Source: Acidobacteriota bacterium (GTDB lineage: Bacteria > Acidobacteriota > JAAYUB01). Taken from it: a stretch of 38,325 nt of DNA. Of this stretch, positions 32,256-38,325 are shown in pieces. The translations under genes were made by a program, and so were the position numbers. Positions within the stretch are counted from its first letter, which is position 1. Every line of letters starts with the position of its first letter. The notes below the pieces were generated by a model. The model was not told where the DNA came from. It did not search any database and was given only the letters and a program-made list of their open reading frames with translations. The stretch covers positions 1 to 38,325 of the forward strand of contig JAGOHA010000022.1 in NCBI GenBank assembly GCA_017996395.1, written 5' to 3'.

Positions 32256-32803
32256 TTGCCAGCGCCATCGGAGCCCTGGAGTTCAACAGCATCGCCCGCG
32301 GCATCCTCGCCACCGACGCCATGGCCAAGGCGGCCGCGGTGGAGGTGTTCGCGTCGAAGAGCATCTGTCCGGGCAAATACATGACCCTCGTCCACGGCGA
32401 GGTGTCCAGCGTCGAGGCCGCCATTGCCGCCGGCCAAGCCGCCGCGCCGGGCGCCGTCGTCGACGAGTTCATCATCCCCAACGCGCACCCGCAGGTGTTC
32501 CCCGCGCTCACCGGCACCGCCGCCATCGCCGCGCTGGCCGCGGTGGGCGTGTTGGAAAGCTACTCGGCCCTGACGGGCATTCTCGCCGGCGACGCGGCCG
32601 CCAAGGCCGCCGCCGTGGACCTCATCGAGATCCGCCTTGCCAACGGCATCGGCGGCAAGGCGGTCCTGACCCTGACCGGCTCGGTCGCCGACGTCGAGGC
32701 GGCGATCCGGGCCGGGGAGGCGGCCATCGCCCATACCGGCCTGTTCGTGGCCGCGGTGGTCATCCCGGCGCCCCACGGGGATGTCCAGAAATTCCTCGTT
32801 TGA
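32252..32803 (+). CDS. pduT: Tandem-domain microcompartment shell protein with Fe-S pore cysteine (PduT-like, BMC-T)
   Basis: This 183-residue protein has two BMC domains (about 1-90 and 95-183); trimers mimic a hexamer. SKSICPGKYMTL, with Cys39, matches the SKTICPGKF segment of Salmonella PduT whose cysteine holds a 4Fe-4S cluster in the central pore. It can therefore move electrons through the shell and would dock with the PduS-like protein. It overlaps the PduS-like gene by 4 nt and has GGAGGAGA upstream. Confidence 0.93.
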   Translation: MIASAIGALEFNSIARGILATDAMAKAAAVEVFASKSICPGKYMTLVHGEVSSVEAAIAAGQAAAPGAVVDEFIIPNAHPQVFPALTGTAAIAALAAVGVLESYSALTGILAGDAAAKAAAVDLIEIRLANGIGGKAVLTLTGSVADVEAAIRAGEAAIAHTGLFVAAVVIPAPHGDVQKFLV

Positions 32804-32816
32804 GGCACGGCACGGG

Positions 32817-35507
32817 ATGGCCGCCGACCGACCGAAATTCCAAGAATCGGAACCCCCCGCCCCGCCGGTGGCCGCGGCCGATTTCCCCTCGCTGATCCAG
32901 ACGCTGCTGGGCCACACCGACGACATCTACGTGGTCATCGACCGCGACGGCATCTGCCGACAGGTGAGCCCGGCCGTCACCCCTGCCACGGGTTGGGTGC
33001 CCGAAGAGCTGGTAGGACGGCTGGCGTTCGATTTCATCCATCCTGACGACCAGGCCGCATGCCTGGAAGCCCACGCGGAGGTCCTGGACCGGCCCGGCGC
33101 GTCGCGAACGCTGGCGTTGCACCTGCGAACCAAGGACGATCGCTGGATCCGCTTGCTGAGCACCGGCACCAACCTCACGGCCGATCCTTTGATCCGGGGC
33201 GTCGTTCTGGTCAACCGGGTCCTCGCCACGGCCGACGACGCGCCCAAATCCGCCGGCTCAGCCGCCCCCGACGTAGCTGTAGTCTTCGAGGAGCGGAACC
33301 GGGAACTCCTGCGCGCCAACCGGATGCTCCTGCGGCAGATCGAGGAGCGCCACGACGTCGAAGCCCGCCTCCGCCGCCGCCTGGAGCTGGAGGAGGGATT
33401 GGCGCTGACGTCGCGGATCCTCATGTCCCACCCGGTCGAGGATTTCAACCGGATCCTCGAGACCTGGGGCCGCATTCTGGACGCCGAGTGTGTCGTGCTG
33501 GGCTTTGTGGACGATCGCCTCCGCATCACCGCCGTCCACGAATGGATGCCGCCGGGAAGTCCACCGGGTCGGATGTTCCCGCCGGATCACGATCTCACGG
33601 CGTACGCCTGGGCCATGGAGCGGCTCTGCCGCAACGAGATCATCGTCCTGGACGGCCAGTCCATTCCGCCGCCCGTTGCGGCGGCGGAGCGGCAGTACCT
33701 GGCCGACCGCCGGATTCCGGCCTCGGTGTGGATTCCGATCCTGGCCAGCAGCGGTCAGCTGCGCGGCATTTTAGGTGTGGTCACCGCGGCGGCGGCCGCC
33801 AGCTGGAAGCCCGAAGATGTGCAGTTCCTCCGGATCAGCAGCGAGCTGATCGGCAATTACCTGGCGGCGTCCACGGCCGAGCGCGACCTGCGGCTCAGCG
33901 AGCAGCGCCTGCACCGGATGAGCCAGGCGCTGATGGAGCTGACCCGATCGGAGGAATTTGTCGACGCCGAACCCGAACGCCTGCTGGCCCGCATGGCGGC
34001 GGACATCCGGCGGACCCTGAACGTCGCCCGAACCTGGTCGTGGCTCCCGTCCCGCGCGGACGCCACCGGCTTCCATGACCTGCTCCCGCCGGAGCACCTG
34101 CACCCCATCGCCGAACTGATCGCCGCCGGCAGCCACCCGGAACCCTTCCAGCGCGCCCGCTCCATTGCCGTGGCCGACGTGGCGACTGATCCGCGCACCC
34201 GGGCGAGCGCCCGCCGGTTTCTGGACGACGGCATCACCGCTCTGTTGTTCGCCCCCATCACCCTGGAGGGCCGTTTTCGCGGCGTGCTCGCCTGCGAGCA
34301 CGACGGCGGGCCCCGCGATTGGACCCCCGACGAGGAGCACTTCATCGCCTCCATGGCCGATCTCGTGAGCCTGGCCCTCGCCCGGCAAGCCCGCATCCGG
34401 GCCCACCAGGCGCTCCTCGACAGCGAGCTGCGCGTCCGCGCCATGTTCGAGGGATCGGTCATTGGGATCGTCTTCTGCACGCTGGACGGAATCATCACCG
34501 AGGCCAATCCCGCGTTTCTGACCATGATCGGCTACTCCGCCCACGAGCTGCGGGGCATCCATTGGCGGGAGCTGACCCATCCCGACGACATCGCCCAGGA
34601 GGATGCCATCGCCGAGATCATCACGGTCGGCGAACAAAACTGGATTCCGCTCATCAAGCGCTACCGCCGCAAGGACGGCAGCTGCTTCTGGGCCAAGATG
34701 ACGCTCTACGTCATCCATCAGGGAGTCAGCTCGGCCGAGTTCGGCTTCGCCATGGTCGAGGACATCACCGACCGGCGCCGTTCCGAAGAGCAGCTACTCG
34801 CCTATCAGACGCAGCTCCGCACCCTGGCCAACGAGCTGTCGCTGGCCGAGGCCCGCCTGCGGCGCAAGATCGCCTCGGACCTGCACGACCGGATCGGCCA
34901 GTCGCTGGCGCTGGCCAAGATCAAACTCGGAGAGCTGCGTCCCGCCTCCGGCACCGACGCCGGGGGGCCGTGGCCGGAGACAGCCAACCTGATCGAGGCG
35001 ACCATCCGGGAGACGCGGTCGCTCATCTCCGAGATCAGCCCGCCCGTCCTCGACCTGCTGGGCCTCGAGGCCGCCACCGAGTGGCTGGTGGAGCACCTGA
35101 GCCAGCAGTCGGGCGTCGCCATCACGCTCGACTCCGACCCCAAACCCAAGCCGCTGACCATCGAAATGCGGGATCTGCTGTTCCAAGGCGTGCGCGAGCT
35201 GCTGGTGAACGCCATCAAGCACGCGGGCGCCCGCCGGATCCGGGTGTCGCTGCGACGGGAGCACGAAGAGGTGCTCGCCGTCGTCGAGGACGACGGCAAG
35301 GGGTTCGCCACCGATTCCGACCCGGCACCCACCACCGGCGGCTTCGGGCTCTTCTACCTGCGGGAACGGCTCGGTCTGGCGGGCGGCCGCCTGGAGATCG
35401 GCCACGCCAAGGGCGGCGGCGCAAGGGTGACTTTGACGCTGCCCGTCGCCCCGCCGCATCCGACACCAGGAGGGAACCATGACCCTGCGCATCCTGCTCG
35501 CGGATGA
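32817..35507 (+). CDS. Soluble PAS-GAF-GAF-PAS sensor histidine kinase (NarX/LiaS type)
   Basis: This kinase of 896 residues has no membrane helix. Order: PAS (25-135), a coiled segment (157-195), GAF (200-350), GAF (378-525), PAS with PAC (535-653), HisKA_3 with His690 in SDLHDRIGQ, and an ATPase domain with N-box Asn798 (ELLVNAIKHAG), DDGKGF (825-830) and GGFGLFYLRERL. It should read a cytoplasmic signal. I chose ATG 32817, 14 nt after the BMC-T stop; an ATG at 32781 inside that gene is possible, and neither has an ideal ribosome site. It continues the BMC operon and overlaps its regulator gene by 29 nt. Confidence 0.9.
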   Translation: MAADRPKFQESEPPAPPVAAADFPSLIQTLLGHTDDIYVVIDRDGICRQVSPAVTPATGWVPEELVGRLAFDFIHPDDQAACLEAHAEVLDRPGASRTLALHLRTKDDRWIRLLSTGTNLTADPLIRGVVLVNRVLATADDAPKSAGSAAPDVAVVFEERNRELLRANRMLLRQIEERHDVEARLRRRLELEEGLALTSRILMSHPVEDFNRILETWGRILDAECVVLGFVDDRLRITAVHEWMPPGSPPGRMFPPDHDLTAYAWAMERLCRNEIIVLDGQSIPPPVAAAERQYLADRRIPASVWIPILASSGQLRGILGVVTAAAAASWKPEDVQFLRISSELIGNYLAASTAERDLRLSEQRLHRMSQALMELTRSEEFVDAEPERLLARMAADIRRTLNVARTWSWLPSRADATGFHDLLPPEHLHPIAELIAAGSHPEPFQRARSIAVADVATDPRTRASARRFLDDGITALLFAPITLEGRFRGVLACEHDGGPRDWTPDEEHFIASMADLVSLALARQARIRAHQALLDSELRVRAMFEGSVIGIVFCTLDGIITEANPAFLTMIGYSAHELRGIHWRELTHPDDIAQEDAIAEIITVGEQNWIPLIKRYRRKDGSCFWAKMTLYVIHQGVSSAEFGFAMVEDITDRRRSEEQLLAYQTQLRTLANELSLAEARLRRKIASDLHDRIGQSLALAKIKLGELRPASGTDAGGPWPETANLIEATIRETRSLISEISPPVLDLLGLEAATEWLVEHLSQQSGVAITLDSDPKPKPLTIEMRDLLFQGVRELLVNAIKHAGARRIRVSLRREHEEVLAVVEDDGKGFATDSDPAPTTGGFGLFYLRERLGLAGGRLEIGHAKGGGARVTLTLPVAPPHPTPGGNHDPAHPARG

Positions 35508-36129
35508 CCACAAGATCCTTCGGGAGGGCCTGCGCTCCCTGCTGGAGAAGCAGTCGGACATGGCCGTCGTCGCCGAGGCCGACGACGGCCGCTCGGCCCT
35601 CGAGGCAATCCAACACCAGCCCACCGACGTGGTGATCATGGACATCGCCATGCCCGGCCTGAACGGGATCGAGGCCACCCGCCAGATCCGGACGCGTCAC
35701 CCCGGGATCAAGGTGATCGCTCTGTCGATGCATTCGGACCGCCGCTTCCTCATCGGCATGCTCCAGGCCGGCGCCAACGGCTTCCTGCTGAAGGATTCCG
35801 CCGCCGAAGAGCTCATCACCGCGATCCGGGCCGTCGTGGGCGGCCACGCGTACGTCTCCCCCGCCATCGCCAACGTCCTGGTCGAGGATGTGCTGCGCCG
35901 CGCGCCGGCGGCCGGACCCGCCGCCCCGCCCCAGCCCCTCACCCCGCGCGAGCGGGAAGTGCTGCAGCTCATCGCGGAAGGCAAAAGCACGAAGGAGATC
36001 GCCGGCATCCTCCGCGTGAGCGGCAAGACCGTCGAATCATACCGGCTGAAAATCATGGCCAAGCTCGACCTGCACAGCGTCGCCGAACTGACCAAGTACG
36101 CGATCCGCGAAGGGCTCTCGCCGCTCTGA
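35479..36129 (+). CDS. NarL/FixJ-family response regulator
   Basis: This 216-residue regulator has a receiver domain with Asp9/Asp10, phosphoacceptor Asp55 in VVIMDIAMPG and Lys in FLLKDSAAEE, then a LuxR-type helix-turn-helix, PLTPREREVLQLIAEGKSTKEIAGILRVS-like, near the C-terminus. It is the cognate partner of the kinase whose 3' end it overlaps. GGAGGG precedes ATG 35479. The likely target is the BMC promoter at 30172-30200, which is inference from the shared operon. Confidence 0.95.
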   Translation: MTLRILLADDHKILREGLRSLLEKQSDMAVVAEADDGRSALEAIQHQPTDVVIMDIAMPGLNGIEATRQIRTRHPGIKVIALSMHSDRRFLIGMLQAGANGFLLKDSAAEELITAIRAVVGGHAYVSPAIANVLVEDVLRRAPAAGPAAPPQPLTPREREVLQLIAEGKSTKEIAGILRVSGKTVESYRLKIMAKLDLHSVAELTKYAIREGLSPL

Positions 36130-36143
36130 CCCGCCCGCGATTA

Positions 36144-36185
36144 CCCGATCCATCCCCGCGGCAGTGATCGGGCATCAGGGTTTTT
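36144..36185 (+). terminator. Probable terminator of the BMC/two-component operon
   Basis: CCCGATC (36144-36150) pairs with GATCGGG (36166-36172) around a 15-nt GC-rich loop. A T5 run follows at 36181-36185, 8 nt after the stem, so termination may be partial. Confidence 0.45.
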
Positions 36186-36374
36186 GAAGGCCGTTATCAG
36201 GAAATCTCTGATTTACGGCTCCCGATTTGGCGGCTTACACTGGCTGCAGGATGCGGATCGGGCTCTGAATATTGGCACTCATGTTCAGGCAACCCAGGAC
36301 CTGACGCATGAGCCGGACCCGACACACGGTTATTTGACAGCAACGAGTTGGGACATCTGGGTTTTTCATTTCGA
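36186..36374 (+). other. Intergenic stretch of lower GC, possible small RNA or 3' tail
   Basis: No coding frame here has a ribosome site or protein-like composition. The stretch is bounded by a weak terminator before it and a very strong one after it, on the plus strand. A TTGACA at 36334-36339 has no acceptable -10. Either readthrough RNA from the regulator gene or an independent small RNA could end at 36438. Confidence 0.3.
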
Positions 36375-36438
36375 CGGCTTCTTCAGACCTTTTCCGGACC
36401 TGCGGGTTTCAGGGGGGCTGAAGAAGCCGGTTTTTTTT
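36375..36438 (+). terminator. Strong intrinsic terminator
   Basis: CGGCTTCTTCAG (36375-36386) pairs over 12 bp with CTGAAGAAGCCG (36418-36429), the loop is 31 nt, and eight T residues follow at 36431-36438. Confidence 0.75.
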
Positions 36439-36499
36439 GCCTGCCTCCGGACGGGCCGCCGCTCATGGGAAAATGCTTCGCGCGGCTTCCGGTCCGGGT

Positions 36500-36505
36500 T
36501 ACAAT
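36500..36505 (+). promoter_or_regulatory. -10 box of the DUF1573 gene, predicted leaderless
   Basis: TACAAT ends 9 nt before the ATG at 36515, so the RNA should start within a few bases of the start codon. No -35 is clear. Confidence 0.45.
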
Positions 36506-36514
36506 GCCATTGTC

Positions 36515-37594
36515 ATGAACCGCCCGCTCGCCATTGTGGTGATCCGAATCGGTCTGGCCGGATGGCTGGGCTGCGCGCTGGTCGCCCAGGCGCCGGTCGC
36601 GCCAGCCGCTGCAGGACCGGTGCTCACCGCCACCGACCGCTATTACGACGCGGGCCGCATCCCCGCCGCCGGACCGCCGATCGTCCACACCTTCACCATC
36701 GCCAACACCGGGACCGCCCCGCTGAACATCGTCGAGGTCGAGCCCATGTGCGAGTGCGCCCGTTTCAGCCTGGGCGCCAACCGGCTGGCGCCGCAGGAAT
36801 CCACGTCGCTGGAAGTCGTGCTGGACGTCCGGGATAAGCGGGGCTCTTTCTACGACGGCGTCTGGCTGGTCACCGACGACCTGCGGCAGCCGCGTGCCGC
36901 GTTCTACATCGTCGGCGATGCGTACACTCGCCTCGATGTCACACCGGACATCCTGAGTTTCAGCATGGCGCCGAAAGAGCACGTCAACGGCGCGACCGCG
37001 GAGCTGGCCGTCGAGATCAACGACGACGCCGTCCACGCGCTCCAGTCGGTGCGCGTATCCTCCCCGACCGTCACGGCTGCCTTCACGCCCGTGGACGACC
37101 GCCACTACCGCGTGTCCGTCCGGCTGCAGGTGGCGGAGGCCGAGGTGATGATGGACGAGTGGGTGGAGCTGGTGTTCACGGGGGAGGCGGAGGAGCAAGT
37201 GCGCGTGCCGGTGCGCGGCCTGGTCACGGGGCCCATCCAGCCGTCCACCCGCTACCTGGACCTGCTCGATTTCGCCCGGAGCACCCCGCCGGAGCGGGTG
37301 GTCTACCTGTGGGACAGCGTGCCGTTCACCGTCATCCGCGTCGAGACGCCGCCCTGGCTGTCGGCGGTCGCCCAACCCCTGCAGCGCACCGCGGGCGGGA
37401 AACCGGTCCACGTCCAGAAAATCACGTTCCGCCTGGATCCGGAAGCCGCACTCCCCACGCAGCCGCCGACGCACCTGGTCGTTCACACAGATCACCCCGC
37501 GGCGCCGCGGGTGATTCTGACGCTGGAGGACCGCCGCCACACGGACTGGCTGGCGCCGCCGGCAGATCCTACCGTACCGCCGCCGCCCCGCTGA
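36515..37594 (+). CDS. DUF1573-type exported protein
   Basis: This 359-residue protein has an N-terminal hydrophobic signal segment (VIRIGLAGWLGCALVAQAP) and an Ig-like DUF1573 domain: TFTIANTGTAPLNIVEVEPMCECA is the family core, with its Cys-x-Cys. Two further strand-rich Ig-like parts follow, and the end is Pro-rich. Such proteins are periplasmic or surface exposed and of unknown role. I chose ATG 36515 from the -10 spacing and the signal peptide; the frame is open upstream to 36437, through the terminator, without a ribosome site. Confidence 0.8.
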   Translation: MNRPLAIVVIRIGLAGWLGCALVAQAPVAPAAAGPVLTATDRYYDAGRIPAAGPPIVHTFTIANTGTAPLNIVEVEPMCECARFSLGANRLAPQESTSLEVVLDVRDKRGSFYDGVWLVTDDLRQPRAAFYIVGDAYTRLDVTPDILSFSMAPKEHVNGATAELAVEINDDAVHALQSVRVSSPTVTAAFTPVDDRHYRVSVRLQVAEAEVMMDEWVELVFTGEAEEQVRVPVRGLVTGPIQPSTRYLDLLDFARSTPPERVVYLWDSVPFTVIRVETPPWLSAVAQPLQRTAGGKPVHVQKITFRLDPEAALPTQPPTHLVVHTDHPAAPRVILTLEDRRHTDWLAPPADPTVPPPPR

Positions 37595-37680
37595 GCGGCT
37601 GCGGACGCGGGCCAGCCGCGCCGCGACTCGCCCCGCGCAGCCGCGCGTCGCGGAATGTGCCTTGCGCGCCCCTGACGGGT

Positions 37681-37689
37681 GTGATAATT
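37681..37689 (+). promoter_or_regulatory. Extended -10-like promoter of the WalJ-type gene
   Basis: TGTGATAAT fits TGn plus GATAAT, five of six bases, 37 nt before the ATG at 37727. Confidence 0.4.
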
Positions 37690-37726
37690 TGGCACGCTTG
37701 AGATGACCACCCAGGCGCCGACCACA

Positions 37727-38325
37727 TGTTAAAAGTACGTCTCCTCGGCAGCGGCAGCGGCGGCAACTGCACCCTCGTTTCCTCGGGGGACTGCCACATC
37801 CTCATCGACTGCGGGCTCAACGCCCGGCGCATCAGCCATGGCCTGCGGGAGGCGGGCATCCGCCCCGACCACCTGTCCGGAATCCTGATCAGCCATGAGC
37901 ACCGGGACCACATCGGCGGACTGCCGGTCTTCCTGAAATCCGCGCCGGTGCCCGTATTCCTGTCCCCCGGCACCGCCGCCGGCACCGCGCTCAACGGCAC
38001 GGAGGCCCCCGCAGAGCACTTCCAGGTCGGGCAGGCATTCGGCATCGGCCCTCTCGAGGTCATCCCCTTCGCCGTCTCCCATGACGCCGTGGACCCCTGC
38101 GGCTTCATCATCCGCTGCCGGGGCGTCCAGCTGGCGCACGTCACCGATCTGGGCTGCATGACGGAGCTGGTCCGCCAGCGGATCCGGCAGTCCCATTGCC
38201 TGGTCATCGAATCCAACCACGACGAGGAGATGCTCAAGATCGGCCCCTACCCCTGGCCGCTCAAGCAGCGCGTCCTGAGCCGGGTGGGCCACCTGAGCAA
38301 CCGGGACCTCGGCCGGTTCCTGGCG
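37727..38325 (+). CDS. WalJ/YycJ-type metallo-beta-lactamase-fold hydrolase, C-terminus cut by window edge
   Basis: The visible 199 codons begin with KVRLLGSGSGGNCTLVSSG, the hallmark of the YycJ/WalJ branch, and carry the metal motif SHEHRDHIGGL (HxHxDH) plus AVSHDAVDPCGF and THVTDLG-like metal-binding segments (AHVTDLGCM). Members are DNA- or RNA-directed nucleases or phosphodiesterases; WalJ links replication with cell division in Firmicutes. The normal length is about 255-265 residues, so about 60 are missing beyond the edge. The ATG at 37727 has only a weak ribosome site. Confidence 0.88.

Overview
The window is GC-rich bacterial chromosome from a Gram-negative cell: it carries a TonB-dependent receptor, ExbB/ExbD, a probable outer-membrane barrel and many signal peptides. 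The conserved rpsP-khpA-rimM-trmD-rplS-rnhB block, large TPR proteins, c-type cytochromes, rubredoxin with rubrerythrin-like proteins, and microcompartment shell genes would suit an anaerobic or microaerobic Acidobacteriota-like organism. That placement is inference from gene content, not from a phylogenetic marker comparison. There are no insertion sequences, CRISPR arrays, tRNA or rRNA genes.

Layout. 1-2641 (minus): a TIR-domain protein cut by the window edge and a five-helix membrane protein in one operon with a good promoter and a 250-nt leader; this is a candidate immune or signalling pair. 3115-5506: SagB-like nitroreductase, a Spy/CpxP-like periplasmic protein and a Ppx/GppA phosphatase. 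5874-8417 (minus): peroxide and oxygen defence made of three ferritin-like diiron proteins, thiol peroxidase and a separate rubredoxin. 8474-9673 (minus): metal efflux permease with a Cys-rich loop. 9860-11540: pyrD-pyrF. 11766-14349: exbB-exbD-exbD-TPR. 14386-14721 (minus): STAS protein. 14893-17015: ribosomal protein/RNA maturation operon with a textbook terminator. 17108-22611: rnhB, a 1066-residue TPR protein, a small membrane protein and thiC. 22625-23621 (minus): lipoprotein and a 70-residue protein. 23725-25572: TonB-dependent receptor. 25721-29192: two small membrane proteins, a cytochrome c fused to a probable barrel, and a pentaheme cytochrome. 29368-30093 (minus): rhomboid protease. 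30242-36129: bacterial microcompartment (BMC) operon with hexamer, pentamer, PduS-like and PduT-like proteins, followed by a soluble sensor kinase and a NarL-type regulator. 36515-38325: DUF1573 protein and a partial WalJ/YycJ-type hydrolase.

The most interesting stretch is the BMC operon. It has shell parts and a complete Fe-S electron route across the shell (PduS plus PduT) but no signature enzyme or aldehyde dehydrogenase, and it continues into its own two-component system. The TIR/membrane pair and the cytochrome-barrel fusion come next. A window-wide pattern is also notable: four unrelated genes have a -10 box ending only 8-10 nt before the start codon and no Shine-Dalgarno sequence, which predicts leaderless mRNAs.
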